A DNA stretch of 34,198 nucleotides from Aquamicrobium defluvii (GCF_004363725.1 NZ_SNZF01000036.1:1-34198); one strand, 5' to 3'. Positions 22,295-31,387 are shown, counted from the first letter of the stretch. Numbers and translations are program-made. Notes: a model not told the origin generated them from the letters alone.

Positions 22295-22930
22295 ATGAGC
22301 GATAAGGACGGCATCATCACCGGCCCCGACGGTATGGACCGCTGCTTCTGGCACGGCAACCTGCCGGACTACATCCACTATCACGACCACGAATGGGGCC
22401 GCCCGGTCGCCGATGACCGCCGCCTTTTCGAGAAGATCTGCCTCGAAGGCTTCCAGTCGGGTCTGTCGTGGCTGACCATCCTGCGCAAGCGCGAAAACTT
22501 CCGCGAGGCATTTTCCGGATTCGATTTCGAACGCGTTGCGGAGTTCACCGAGGCCGATGTCGAGCGCCTGCTTGGCAATGCGGGCATCGTTCGCCATCGC
22601 GGCAAGATTGTCTCGACCGTCAACAACGCCCGCCGCGCCCGCGAGCTGGTGGATGAGGCGGGCTCGCTGGCCGCATGGTTCTGGAAGTTCGAGCCTGCGC
22701 CGGAAGAGAGGCCGGCGGTGGTGGACCTCGCCCATCTGCGCGCCAACCCGACCACCGCCGTGTCCACCCGCATTTCGAAGGAACTGAAGAAACGCGGCTG
22801 GAGCTTTGTCGGCCCTACCACCGTGTATGCCTTCATGCAGGCCATGGGCATGGTCAACGACCATATCGAGGGTTGCGCCTGCCGCGCCGGGGTCGAGGCC
22901 GAGCGCGCCAGCTTCCGCAGACCGGCCTGA
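22295..22930 (+). CDS. tag: DNA-3-methyladenine glycosylase I
   Basis: Tag removes 3-methyladenine from alkylated DNA, starting base-excision repair. The 211 residues show RCFWHG near the start with the zinc-binding Cys17, the YHDHEWGRPV motif with zinc His30, LEGFQSGLSWLTILRKRENF, AGIVRHRGKI and the ending VNDHIEGCACR, which supplies the last His and Cys of the zinc site. GFVGPTT is present as SFVGPTTVYAFMQAMGMVND. The length is near the family's 187-200 plus a short N-terminal tail. It is divergent from the transpeptidase gene with a 206-base promoter region, in which I see no clear operator. Confidence 0.95.
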   Translation: MSDKDGIITGPDGMDRCFWHGNLPDYIHYHDHEWGRPVADDRRLFEKICLEGFQSGLSWLTILRKRENFREAFSGFDFERVAEFTEADVERLLGNAGIVRHRGKIVSTVNNARRARELVDEAGSLAAWFWKFEPAPEERPAVVDLAHLRANPTTAVSTRISKELKKRGWSFVGPTTVYAFMQAMGMVNDHIEGCACRAGVEAERASFRRPA

Positions 22931-23036
22931 GCCGAAGCCTGCCCTTGCTGCCGGGTGCGGCATCGGTTAGGACAGCGCGCGGTCCGGCTCAAGCCGGTCC
23001 GCCGCCGCCCTATCGCCGAACCGCAGAGTACCCGCC

Positions 23037-24542
23037 ATGGCCGAACGACCGGAAAAGATGAAAGCGCGCTTGCCGCGCGGCTTTGTCGACCGCAGCCCCG
23101 ACGACATCCGTGCCGTCGACCGGATGGTGGGCAAGATTCGTGAGGTCTATGAGCTTTACGGCTTCGAGCCGGCCGACCAGCCGCTGATCGAATACACCGA
23201 TGCGCTGGGCAAGTTCCTGCCCGATCAGGACCGGCCGAACGAGGGGGTCTTTTCCTTTCAGGACGACGACGAGCAGTGGCTGTCGCTGCGCTACGACCTG
23301 ACCGCGCCCATGGCCCGCTTCGTGGCCGAGAATTTCGAGAAGCTGCCGAAGCCATTCCGCTCCTACCGTTCCGGCTGGGTGTTCCGCAACGAGAAGCCGG
23401 GCCCCGGCCGTTTCCGCCAGTTCATGCAGTTCGATGCAGATACGGTCGGCACGCCGGGCGTGGCCGCCGATGCCGAGATGGCGATGATGATGGCCGACGT
23501 GATGGAAGCCGTGGGCATCGCGCGCGGCGATTACGTCATTCGTGTCAACAACCGCAAGGTGCTCGACGGCGTGCTTGAGGCCATCGGCCTCGGCGGCGAC
23601 GACAATGCCGGCCGCCGCCTCACCGTGCTGCGCGCCGTCGACAAGCTCGACAAGGTTGGCCCCGAGGGTGTTCGCGATCTGCTCGGCAAGGGCCGTCTCG
23701 ACGAGAGCGGCGACTTTACGAAGGGCGCGGGGCTGGATGCGGCGCAGGCGGATCGCGTGCTGCTCCTGACCTCCTCGACCGGCGACGACCTTGCCGGCGC
23801 GCTGGCCGCCATGCGCGGTGCCGTTGCCGGCTCCGCGCGCGGCGAAGAGGGCGTGCAGGAACTGGCCGACATCGGCGCCATGGTCGCCGCTGCCGGCTAT
23901 GACGACGGCCGCATCAAGATCGACCCCTCCGTGGTGCGTGGCCTCGAATATTACACCGGCCCCGTCTACGAGGCCGAATTGCTGGCCGAGATTCCCAATG
24001 ACGAGGGAAAGATCGTGCGCTTCGGCTCGGTCGGCGGCGGCGGCCGTTATGACGGTCTGGTGTCGCGCTTCCGCGGCGAGCCAGTGCCGGCGACCGGCTT
24101 TTCCATCGGCGTCTCGCGCCTGATGACGGCGCTGAAGAACCTCGGCAAGCTCGATACATCGGATGTCATTCAGCCGGTCGTGGTGCTGGTCATGGACAAG
24201 GACACGGAAAGCCTCGGGCGTTACCAGAAGATGGTGTCGGACCTGCGCCGGGCCGGCATCCGCGCCGAGATGTATCTCGGCGGCGCGGGCATGAAGGCGC
24301 AGCTCAAATATGCCGACCGGCGCGGCTGTCCGGTGGCCGTCATCCAGGGCGGCGACGAGCGCGAAAAGGGCGAGGTCCAGATCAAGGACCTGATCGAAGG
24401 CGCGCGCATGTCGGCCGAGATTTCCGACAATGCCGAGTGGCGCGCCGCGCGGCCCGCGCAGGTCACCGTGCCGGAAACCGATCTGGTGGCCGAGGTGAAG
24501 AAGATCCTCGATGCGCAGGCGGCCGACAGGGCAGGGCAATGA
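23037..24542 (+). CDS. hisS: Histidyl-tRNA synthetase
   Basis: HisRS charges tRNA-His with histidine. The 501 residues include class II motif 1 (AERPEKMKARLPRGFVD onward), motif 2 (FRSYRSGWVFRNEKPGPGRF, RQFMQFDADTVG), the histidine-specific loop VVRGLEYYTGPVYEAEL and motif 3 (GGGGRYDGLVSRF), then an anticodon-binding domain with VVLVMDKDTESLGRYQKM. The enzyme is longer than the E. coli form (424) and belongs by look to the alphaproteobacterial type, which is known to have changed its tRNA-His identity rules. It leads the hisS-hisZ-hisG operon that links translation and histidine synthesis in Rhizobiales. Confidence 0.96.
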   Translation: MAERPEKMKARLPRGFVDRSPDDIRAVDRMVGKIREVYELYGFEPADQPLIEYTDALGKFLPDQDRPNEGVFSFQDDDEQWLSLRYDLTAPMARFVAENFEKLPKPFRSYRSGWVFRNEKPGPGRFRQFMQFDADTVGTPGVAADAEMAMMMADVMEAVGIARGDYVIRVNNRKVLDGVLEAIGLGGDDNAGRRLTVLRAVDKLDKVGPEGVRDLLGKGRLDESGDFTKGAGLDAAQADRVLLLTSSTGDDLAGALAAMRGAVAGSARGEEGVQELADIGAMVAAAGYDDGRIKIDPSVVRGLEYYTGPVYEAELLAEIPNDEGKIVRFGSVGGGGRYDGLVSRFRGEPVPATGFSIGVSRLMTALKNLGKLDTSDVIQPVVVLVMDKDTESLGRYQKMVSDLRRAGIRAEMYLGGAGMKAQLKYADRRGCPVAVIQGGDEREKGEVQIKDLIEGARMSAEISDNAEWRAARPAQVTVPETDLVAEVKKILDAQAADRAGQ

Positions 24543-24567
24543 GCGCGGCGGTAAACGGAGACCGTCG

Positions 24568-25692
24568 ATGAGCTCGCGATCTCCCTCCGTGGCGGGCGAC
24601 GTCAAGGCGCTGTTCGCCGCCAGAAACGTCGATCTGGTCGAGGTCGGCGTCTTGCAGCCGGCCGATCCGTTCCTCGACATTGCCGGCGAGGATTTGCGCC
24701 GGCGCATTTTCCTCACCGAGAGCGAGACCGGGCAGGCGCTGTGCCTGCGCCCGGAATTCACCATTCCCGTCTGCCTCGACCACATCGCGAGCCAGGCCGG
24801 CACGCCGCGCCGCTATGGCTATCTGGGCGAAGTGTTCCGCCAGCGCCGCGACGGCTCCAACGAGTTCTTTCAGGCCGGCATCGAGGACCTTGGCGACACC
24901 GACACTGCTGCGGCGGACGCGCGGCTGGTGGCGGATGCGCATGAGTTGCTGGCCAGAGCGGTTCCGCAGGCCAGCCTGAAACTGACCATCGGCGACCAGT
25001 CGGTGTTCGAGGCGGTGCTGGCGGCGCTTGGCCTGCCGCGCGGCTGGCGCATGCGTCTGGCGCGCGCCTTCGGCTCGCACGCCATGCTGGATGCTGCACT
25101 TGCCGATCTCGCCAATCCGCCGCGCAACGGCCAGCTTGCCGGTCCGGTGGCGCTGCTCGCCGTCGATGGCGATGCGGAAGGGCTGACCGCACAGATTGCG
25201 AAGGGCATGGAGCAGGCCGGCCTGCCGCTGTCTGCCGGCCGCACGCCGGCCGAGATTGCGCGGCGCCTGATCGAGAAGGTGCAACTGCGCAGCGTGCGCC
25301 TGTCCGACGATGCCTTCGCCGCGCTTAAGACCTTTCTGGCCATCGACACGCCGCTCACCGGAGCGGCGGACGCACTGCGCGGTTTCGCCGCCGAGGCCGG
25401 GCTGGAACTCGGCACGGCGCTCGACCTGTTCGCGGAACGTGCCGAGGCCATCGCCGGCCATGGGCTGGCTTCCGGAACCGTGCGCTACGATGCCGCCTTC
25501 GGCCGCCCGCTCGATTATTATACCGGTCTCGTTTTCGAGATCGGGGCCGAAGGCACCGACGGTCGCCCGCTGGCCGGCGGCGGCCGCTATGACCGCCTGC
25601 TGACGCTGCTTGGCGCGAACCATCCCATTCCCGGCGTCGGCTTCTCCGTGTGGCTCGATCGGGTCGAATCGCTCAGGGAGGCGCGGGCATGA
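24568..25692 (+). CDS. hisZ: ATP phosphoribosyltransferase regulatory subunit
   Basis: HisZ is a HisRS-like protein without an anticodon-binding domain. It forms a hetero-octamer with short HisG and makes it active and histidine-sensitive. I start at ATG 24568 with GGAG upstream, 25 bases after the hisS stop, giving 374 residues. Class II core motifs remain (CLRPEFTIPVCLDHI, RRYGYLGEVFRQRRDGSNEF, FQAGIEDLGD, RPLDYYTGLVFEIGAEG, GGGRYDRLLTLLG). Its stop overlaps the hisG start by 4 bases. Confidence 0.95.
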   Translation: MSSRSPSVAGDVKALFAARNVDLVEVGVLQPADPFLDIAGEDLRRRIFLTESETGQALCLRPEFTIPVCLDHIASQAGTPRRYGYLGEVFRQRRDGSNEFFQAGIEDLGDTDTAAADARLVADAHELLARAVPQASLKLTIGDQSVFEAVLAALGLPRGWRMRLARAFGSHAMLDAALADLANPPRNGQLAGPVALLAVDGDAEGLTAQIAKGMEQAGLPLSAGRTPAEIARRLIEKVQLRSVRLSDDAFAALKTFLAIDTPLTGAADALRGFAAEAGLELGTALDLFAERAEAIAGHGLASGTVRYDAAFGRPLDYYTGLVFEIGAEGTDGRPLAGGGRYDRLLTLLGANHPIPGVGFSVWLDRVESLREARA

Positions 25693-26408
25693 GCGTGACG
25701 CTGGCCATTCCCTCCAAGGGACGGTTGAAGGAAAAGACGCTGGAGATACTGGCGCGGGCGGGGCTTGCCGTCAGCCTGCCGGAAGACGACCGCCGTTACC
25801 ATGCCCATGTCGGGGGGCGCAGCGACATCGAGGTCGTGTTCATGTCGGCCTCCGAGATTTCGGGCGAGATCGGCAGCGGCGGCATCGACCTCGGCGTCAC
25901 CGGCGAGGATCTGGTGCGCGAGAACCTGGCCGACTGGGAAAGCCGCGCCGAAATCGTCGCGCGGCTCGGCTTCGGCCATGCCGATGTGGTGGTGGCGGTG
26001 CCGGACATGTGGCTCGACGTCGACACCATGGCCGACCTCGACGACGTGGCGGCAGATTTCCGCCAGCGCCATGGAAGGCGGCTGCGCATTGCCACCAAAT
26101 ACTGGCGCCTCACGCAGCAGTTCTTTTCCGGCAAGCACGGCATTCAGGTCTACCGGATCGTCGAAAGCCTGGGCGCCACCGAGGGCGCGCCGGCAGCCGG
26201 TTCCGCCGATGTCATCGTCGACATCACCTCGACCGGCTCGACGCTGCGCGCCAATCATCTCAAGGTGCTGGGCGACGGGGTGATCCTGCGCTCGCAGGCT
26301 TGCCTGGTGTCCTCGCGCAAGCAACGGCCGGCTGCGGACGAGGCGCTCATTCGCGAAATCGCCGCCGCCGTAGAGGCTGCTGTGGGCGATCCGGCCGCAG
26401 GTGATTGA
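25689..26408 (+). CDS. hisG: ATP phosphoribosyltransferase catalytic subunit, short form
   Basis: HisG joins ATP and PRPP, the first committed step of histidine synthesis. The 239-residue short form lacks the C-terminal regulatory domain of long HisG, so it needs HisZ, encoded just upstream with an ATGA overlap. Motifs: LAIPSKGRLKEKTLEIL at the start, GGIDLGVTGEDLVREN, and the PRPP-binding loop VDITSTGSTLRAN. It closes the operon. No clear terminator follows before the repeat at 26498; bases 26409-26497 look empty. Confidence 0.96.
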   Translation: MSVTLAIPSKGRLKEKTLEILARAGLAVSLPEDDRRYHAHVGGRSDIEVVFMSASEISGEIGSGGIDLGVTGEDLVRENLADWESRAEIVARLGFGHADVVVAVPDMWLDVDTMADLDDVAADFRQRHGRRLRIATKYWRLTQQFFSGKHGIQVYRIVESLGATEGAPAAGSADVIVDITSTGSTLRANHLKVLGDGVILRSQACLVSSRKQRPAADEALIREIAAAVEAAVGDPAAGD

Positions 26409-26497
26409 GCTTATGGTTTGACGGTGTGCTTCTCCCGTCGCCGGGCCTGCACGGCTTCGCCGTCAAGCCGGTCAACCGGATGTGTGGGCTGAAAAGC

Positions 26498-26704
26498 TAG
26501 AGCATTTTGCAGCCAAATGGAAACATTTGGCGTCGCACAAATGCAGTATAAACAAATAGTTAGATCATTTCATCGATTCGGAGAAACGATGAAATGATCT
26601 AAAGCATGTCGCCCGAAAGTGGCCTCCGGTTTCGGGGCAGCGACATGCGTAAAAACCGGAACCTGAAGCGTAAGCAGCGGATCTGAAAGATCGCGACACG
26701 CTTC
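26498..26704. repeat. Long rhizobial mosaic repeat made of four hairpins, copy C
   Basis: Four palindromes follow one another: CCAAATG/CATTTGG (26513-26530); a perfect 14-bp pair AGATCATTTCATCG/CGATGAAATGATCT (26562-26600); GCATGTCGCCCGAAA with a matching right arm ending GCGACATGC (26604-26648); and GAAGCGT/ACGCTTC (26665-26704). The piece with CATGCGTAAAAACC and the AGATCATTTC block is typical of intergenic elements in Mesorhizobium and Brucella relatives. Its last arm overlaps the stop codon of the fur-family gene. Confidence 0.8.
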
Positions 26705-27137
26705 AGCCTGTCCGCCTGCGGTTCCTTTTCGCGGGCTTCACGTAGATTTCCAGCTTGTGGCTGACGATGTCGAAACCGTGCTGCCGCGCGATTTCCTCCT
26801 GTAGCCGCTCGATTTCATCGGAACGAAATTCGATCACGTCCCCGGTTTCGACATTTATGAAGTGGTCGTGATGTTCCTGATCGGCGCTTTCGAAGCGCGC
26901 GCGGCCGTCGCCGAACGTATGCTTTTCCAGCACGCCTTTATCTTCCAGCAGCGCCAGCGTGCGATAGACTGTGGCGATGGCGACGCCCGGACTGATCTCG
27001 CTCACGCGCCGGTGCAGTTCCACCGCGTCGGGATGGTCCGAGGATTCGGACAGCACCTGCATGATGACCTTGCGCGGCCCGGTCAGACGAAGCCCATGCT
27101 CCTTGCACAGGGTTGCTATGTCTTTGCTGAATCTCAT
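26703..27137 (-). CDS. Fur-family metal-dependent regulator
   Basis: The 144-residue protein starts at the ATG at 27135-27137 (MRFSKDIATLCKEHGLRLTG); a GTG at 27161 is possible. The winged helix (about 8-80) contains RKVIMQVLSESSDHPDAVEL and ISPGVAIATVYRTLALLEDKG, the Fur recognition helix. The metal-sensing region reads FGDGRARFESADQEHHDHFI, with the HHDH ligands, then VIEFRSDEIERLQEEIARQHG. These ligands fit Fur/Mur (iron or manganese) rather than Irr. The C-terminus lacks the CxxC pairs of zinc-structured Fur. In many Rhizobiales the main fur/mur gene has other neighbours, so this may be an additional paralogue. The stop codon lies at the edge of repeat copy C. Confidence 0.88.
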   Translation of the reverse strand: MRFSKDIATLCKEHGLRLTGPRKVIMQVLSESSDHPDAVELHRRVSEISPGVAIATVYRTLALLEDKGVLEKHTFGDGRARFESADQEHHDHFINVETGDVIEFRSDEIERLQEEIARQHGFDIVSHKLEIYVKPAKRNRRRTG

Positions 27138-27244
27138 GTCCGCTCTTCGCGCTGCCTTCACTGCGGCCTTGCGGCGCCAATCATAGCCCTAACCCGGAAA
27201 CGGAGTCGTTTCCAGTGACGGAAGGGCAGACGGGCGGGATGCCC

Positions 27245-27274
27245 AAAAAAGAAAGGCCCCTCGTTTGAGGGGCC
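27245..27274 (-). terminator. Rho-independent terminator of the rpmH-rnpA-yidC operon
   Basis: GGCCCCTC (27255-27262) and GAGGGGCC (27267-27274) form a perfect 8-bp stem with a 4-base loop. On the minus strand it is followed by TTTCTTTTTT (27254-27245). It lies 26 bases past the yidC stop. Confidence 0.92.
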
Positions 27275-27299
27275 TTTCCCGGATGCGTTTGCTGACGCG

Positions 27300-29138
27300 C
27301 TATTCCGCGGGTTTTGGCTTCTTGCGGAACAGGCCCGAGAGATTGTCCCACAACTCGATCTTCACGCCCTGGCGCTTCATGATCACCGCCTGTTGCAGGA
27401 TCGAGAGCAGGTTGTTCCAGGCCCAGTAGATGACCAGACCGGCCGGGAAGCCGGCCATCATGAAGGTGAAGATGACGGGCATCCAGTTGAAGATCATGGC
27501 CTGCGTCGGGTCCGGCGGGGCCGGGTTCATGCGCATCTGCAGGAACATGGTCACGCCCATCAGGAGCGGCCAGATGCCGATATGGAGCATGGTCGGCACA
27601 TCGTAGGGCAACATGCCGAAGAGATTGAACAGCGAGGTCGGATCGGGTGCCGCCAGATCGTGGATCCAGCCGAAGAACGGGGCATGCCGCATCTCGATGG
27701 TGATGTAGAGCACCTTGTAGAGTGCGAAGAAGACCGGAATCTGGATCAGAACCGGCCAGCAGCCGGCGATCGGATTGATCTTTTCCGTCTTGTACAGCTC
27801 CATCATGGCCTGCTGCTGCTTCATCCGGTCGTCCGCGTATTTTTCGCGGATTTCCATCATCTTCGGCTGCACCTTCTTCATGTTGGCCATCGAGGCATAG
27901 GACTTGTTGGCCAGCGGGAAGAAGACGAGCTTGACGACGACGGTGGTGGCGAGGATCGCCAGACCGAAATTGCCGAGCATCCTGTAGAGCGTGTCGATCA
28001 GCCAGAACATCGGCTTGGTGATGAAGTGGAACCATCCCCAGTCGATGAGCAGGTCGAAGCGGCGGATGCTGCGCTCCTTTTCATAGGCGTTGATGGTCTC
28101 GACTTCCTTGGCACCTGCGAAGACCAGCGATTCGACCGTGGCCGACTGGCCGGCGGCGACCGGGATGGCATCGCTGAGGAAGTCCGCCTGATAGCGCGGG
28201 CGTCCGTCCTCGAAATAGGCGAAGCGCGGCTGGAACGGCTGCTTTGCGGTCGGCACCAGCGCCACCGCCCAGTACTTGTCGGTGATGCCGAGCCAGCCGT
28301 CGCTGGACTTGCCCGGCGTGTACTGCTTGTCGTCCTCGACGGCGGAGTATTTGTGCTCTTGCAGCCCTTCCTCGCCGGTGACGCCGATCAGCCCCTCGTG
28401 CAGCACGTAGATCGAGGCTGTGGTGGGCTTGTCGAAGCGGGTGACGCGGCCGTAGCTGAACAGGGTGACATCGCCCGCGCCGCCGTTCTCGACCGTGTCG
28501 GACACGGTGAACAGGTAGTGCTCGTCGAGCGAATAGGTGCGCCTGAAGGTAAGGCCCTTCTCGTTGGTATAGGTGAGCGTGACCGGTGTGGCGGGGGTAA
28601 GCGTCGGGTTGCCGTCGACCGTCCACTCTGTCTGGGGGCCGGGCACCGCGCCGGTTGCATCGCTGCCGACGAAACCGATCTCGGCATAATAGCCGTTGGG
28701 CATGGCGGCCGGGTTGAGCAACTCGATCTCGGGCGAATTGTTGTCGACCGTCTCGCGATAATCCTTGAGCTTGAGGTCGTCGAGCCGCCCGCCGATCAGG
28801 TTGATCGAGCCTTCCACGCTCGGCGTGTCGATCTTTACGCGCGGCGTGCCCGCAAGCGCCTGTGCACGGCCTGCGGGGGCCGCCTGGCCATCGGGGCCGC
28901 CAGAGCCGGGAATCGCGCCCTGTCCGGGTGAGGTCTGTCCCGGCGCGGTCTGGCCCGGCGCGGTTTGGCCGGGTGCCGGCAGGTCGTTGTTTCGCTGCAC
29001 CTGTTCCTGGCGAGCCTGCTCGATCCGGGCCGCTTCGCGTTGCGCCTCGATCCGCGGGTTCATGTAGAAGACCTGCCAGAGCAACAGGATCAGCACCGAC
29101 AGCGCAATGGTTATGAAGAAATTGCGATTGTTTTCCAT
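27300..29138 (-). CDS. yidC: Membrane protein insertase YidC
   Basis: YidC inserts and folds inner-membrane proteins, alone or with SecYEG. The 612 residues start with a membrane anchor (about 6-26, FFITIALSVLILLLWQVFYM). A low-complexity linker with three near-perfect copies of APGQT (about 55-73) follows, then a large periplasmic P1 domain (about 100-360) and the conserved Oxa1 core of five helices (about 370-590), including FGLAILATTVVVKLVFFPLA, KINPIAGCWPVLIQIPVFFA and MIFNWMPVIFTFMMAGFPAG. The basic tail ends KKPKPAE. It follows rnpA with an 8-base gap. Confidence 0.96.
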   Translation of the reverse strand: MENNRNFFITIALSVLILLLWQVFYMNPRIEAQREAARIEQARQEQVQRNNDLPAPGQTAPGQTAPGQTSPGQGAIPGSGGPDGQAAPAGRAQALAGTPRVKIDTPSVEGSINLIGGRLDDLKLKDYRETVDNNSPEIELLNPAAMPNGYYAEIGFVGSDATGAVPGPQTEWTVDGNPTLTPATPVTLTYTNEKGLTFRRTYSLDEHYLFTVSDTVENGGAGDVTLFSYGRVTRFDKPTTASIYVLHEGLIGVTGEEGLQEHKYSAVEDDKQYTPGKSSDGWLGITDKYWAVALVPTAKQPFQPRFAYFEDGRPRYQADFLSDAIPVAAGQSATVESLVFAGAKEVETINAYEKERSIRRFDLLIDWGWFHFITKPMFWLIDTLYRMLGNFGLAILATTVVVKLVFFPLANKSYASMANMKKVQPKMMEIREKYADDRMKQQQAMMELYKTEKINPIAGCWPVLIQIPVFFALYKVLYITIEMRHAPFFGWIHDLAAPDPTSLFNLFGMLPYDVPTMLHIGIWPLLMGVTMFLQMRMNPAPPDPTQAMIFNWMPVIFTFMMAGFPAGLVIYWAWNNLLSILQQAVIMKRQGVKIELWDNLSGLFRKKPKPAE

Positions 29139-29146
29139 CCTGAACC

Positions 29147-29500
29147 CTATCGTGATCCGCGGATCCGCCGGGAAAGCTCGACCCTGAGCTGGTCGAATGT
29201 GGCGCCGAGCACATCTTCGCGCCCGACGATCACATAATCGTTGCCGGGCTGCATGTCATGTGCGGCATGGGTGCGCACGGCCTCTTTCAGCCGCCGCCGG
29301 ACGCGGTTGCGCACAACCGCGTTGCCGACTTTTTTGGTGACGGTATAGCCGACGCGCGGCGTCTTGTCGTCGCCCCGGTCGAGAACCTCGACGAGGAAAA
29401 GCCGTCCACGGCGCTTCTCACCGCGCCGCACGGCCAGAAACTCCGCGCGTTTGAGAAGCCGCCCGGGCTGTGGTCCCGAAGGCTTGCCTGCGCCGGGCAA
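29147..29500 (-). CDS. rnpA: Ribonuclease P protein component
   Basis: The basic protein subunit assists RNase P RNA in cutting the 5' leader from pre-tRNAs. The 117 residues contain RLLKRAEFLAVRRGEKRRGR near the start and the family signature VGNAVVRNRVRRRLKEAVR. The start is taken as a TTG (29498-29500), 14 bases after the rpmH stop; the sequence GGAAACGAG before it is a weak ribosome binding site. An internal start near GRLLKRAEF is possible but has no better signal. rpmH-rnpA-yidC is the conserved bacterial order. Confidence 0.93.
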   Translation of the reverse strand: MPGAGKPSGPQPGRLLKRAEFLAVRRGEKRRGRLFLVEVLDRGDDKTPRVGYTVTKKVGNAVVRNRVRRRLKEAVRTHAAHDMQPGNDYVIVGREDVLGATFDQLRVELSRRIRGSR

Positions 29501-29514
29501 CGAACTCGTTTCCG

Positions 29515-29649
29515 TCAGGCGCTCAGCCGCTTGCGGCCACGATTGCGGCGGGCTGCGATGACGGCGCGGCCGCCATTGGTGGCCATGCGGGCACGGAAGC
29601 CGTGGCGGCGCTTGCGAACGAGTTTGGAGGGTTGGTAGGTACGCTTCAT
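29515..29649 (-). CDS. rpmH: 50S ribosomal protein L34
   Basis: The 44-residue protein reads MKRTYQPSKLVRKRRHGFRA and ends RRNRGRKRLSA, the universal L34 sequence. It lies deep in the large ribosomal subunit bound to 23S rRNA. It is first in the operon. I see no Shine-Dalgarno sequence in the 15 bases before the ATG (which follow as GGTATTAAATAA); AGAAGG lies about 25 bases upstream, with a small CCGC/GCGG hairpin in between. Confidence 0.98.
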   Translation of the reverse strand: MKRTYQPSKLVRKRRHGFRARMATNGGRAVIAARRNRGRKRLSA

Positions 29650-29908
29650 TTATTTAATACCGCGGTGTGCGGCCCTTCTTGATTCTGCCATCGATACGAC
29701 AGGAGCTGTGCTCAGCCATTGTGACGCGACCGAAACCGCGCCGGGAGGTCAGGCCCGAGCGTGAGCGGCTTATATGGATTGGGGCCGGTGAAGTCAATCG
29801 CCGCGCAGGCCCGGTTTGCGACTGCCGCCGCAGACAGGAAGGCTCTTTTCCCCTATGCTGTTCATGCCCGGAAAAGGGCTTGGCAGGGATCGGAAAGCTC
29901 GGGAAAGC

Positions 29909-31387
29909 ATGACGCAGGACGTGCAGGGAAAGGAACCGCCGGAGCCGGCCGCGGCCACGGTTCCGCTTGCGCGCGGCCTTTCCACCAAGCTGCTGCTGCT
30001 CACCCTTGTGTTCGTTCTTCTTGCCGAAACCTTCATTTTCCTGCCCTCCGTGGCCAGCTACCGCATAAGCTGGCTGCGCGACCGGCTTGCCACGGCCGCT
30101 GCCGTTTCCATCGTGCTGGTGCAGGGCGACCCCGCGGCGCTCTCGCGCGAGGCTCAGGACGACGTCCTCATGGCCATCGGCGCCAGGGCAATCGCCATGA
30201 CCGATGGCGGCGTTTCGCGCCTGCTGGTCGTGGCCGACATGCCGCCGGAAGTGGACAAGCACATCGACATGGCCAATGTGGGCATGTTCGGCGAGATCGC
30301 CGGCGCGCTCGACACGCTGATCAACGGCGGCGGCAGCATGCTGCGTATCTATGGGCCTGCCGGAGAGGACGAGCGCGAATTCGAGCTCATCATGCCCGAC
30401 AAGGCCCTGCGCGCGGCGATGCTGATCTATGCACGCAACGTCGCCTTGCTGTCCCTGCTCATCTCCGTTTTCGCGGCGATGCTGGTTTATGCCGCCATGG
30501 ACCGCATCATGGTGCGGCCGATGCGCAGGCTCGCCCGCTCCATGCTGTCTTTCTCGCAGGCGCCGGAAGATCCCACGCGCATCATCGCCCCGGCCGCGCG
30601 CGCCGACGAGATCGGCTTTGCCGAGCGCGAGCTTTCGCGCATGCAGGAGCGGTTGCAGAAAATGCTGGCGGAGCGCCGTCACCTGGCCGACCTGGGTCTC
30701 GCCGTTTCCAAGATCAACCACGATATGCGCAACATGCTGGCTTCCGCCCAGCTCATTTCGGACAGGCTCTCGACATCGAAGGACCCGACCGTGCAGTCCT
30801 TCGCGCCCCGTCTGTTGCGGACGCTGGACCGCGCCGTTTCCTATTCGGAGGGCGTGCTGGCCTATGGACGCACGCAGGAGCCGGCGCCCGCGCGCCGGCT
30901 GGTGAAGCTTCACTCGCTGGTCGAGGACTTGCGCGACATGGTCAACGCCGACAGCGGCACGGAATTCGTCAATGCCGTGCCCCCCGACTTCGAGATCGAC
31001 GCCGATCCCGACCAGCTTTTCCGCGTGCTGACCAATATCGCGCGCAATGCGGTGCAGGCGATGTCGTCCGAAACCGACAGGGTGAGCGTGCGCCGGTTGA
31101 CCGTTTCGGCGGAGCGGCAGGGGAGCGTGTGCCGGATCGTCGTCAACGACACCGGCCCCGGCCTGCCGCCGAGGGCGCGCGAGAACCTGTTCTCCGCCTT
31201 TCGGGGTGCTGCACGGCAGGGGGGCACCGGCCTTGGACTGGCAATCGCGCAGGAACTGGTGCGCGCCCATGGCGGAACCCTGGAACTCGTCGGCAGCGAG
31301 AGCGGTGACACCACTTTCGCGGTGAGCATCGCCGATCGCCCCCTTCCTTTCGGCCGCGCCTTCGATGGCCAGCGCAGACATGGCTGA
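29909..31387 (+). CDS. Sensor histidine kinase, membrane-bound, orphan
   Basis: The 492-residue kinase starts at ATG 29909 with GGGAAA upstream. Two membrane helices (about 24-45, LSTKLLLLTLVFVLLAETFI, and about 205-228, LLSLLISVFAAMLVYAAM) enclose a periplasmic sensor region of about 160 residues. A HAMP-like linker (DRIMVRPMRRLARSM) follows. The phosphoacceptor helix has the H-box SKINHDMRNMLASAQLISDR. The ATPase domain has the N-box LTNIARNAVQAM, G1 NDTGPGLPP and G2 GGTGLGLAIAQELVRAHGG. No response regulator gene is adjacent, so the partner and signal are unknown. It is divergent from rpmH with a 259-base gap that holds promoters only. Confidence 0.93.
   Translation: MTQDVQGKEPPEPAAATVPLARGLSTKLLLLTLVFVLLAETFIFLPSVASYRISWLRDRLATAAAVSIVLVQGDPAALSREAQDDVLMAIGARAIAMTDGGVSRLLVVADMPPEVDKHIDMANVGMFGEIAGALDTLINGGGSMLRIYGPAGEDEREFELIMPDKALRAAMLIYARNVALLSLLISVFAAMLVYAAMDRIMVRPMRRLARSMLSFSQAPEDPTRIIAPAARADEIGFAERELSRMQERLQKMLAERRHLADLGLAVSKINHDMRNMLASAQLISDRLSTSKDPTVQSFAPRLLRTLDRAVSYSEGVLAYGRTQEPAPARRLVKLHSLVEDLRDMVNADSGTEFVNAVPPDFEIDADPDQLFRVLTNIARNAVQAMSSETDRVSVRRLTVSAERQGSVCRIVVNDTGPGLPPRARENLFSAFRGAARQGGTGLGLAIAQELVRAHGGTLELVGSESGDTTFAVSIADRPLPFGRAFDGQRRHG

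Noticed and set aside
26703..27137. Naming the Fur-family gene irr, to match the Irr box at 1525
   Set aside because: The HHDH metal site and C-terminal sequence fit Fur/Mur; the features I expect of Irr are not present.
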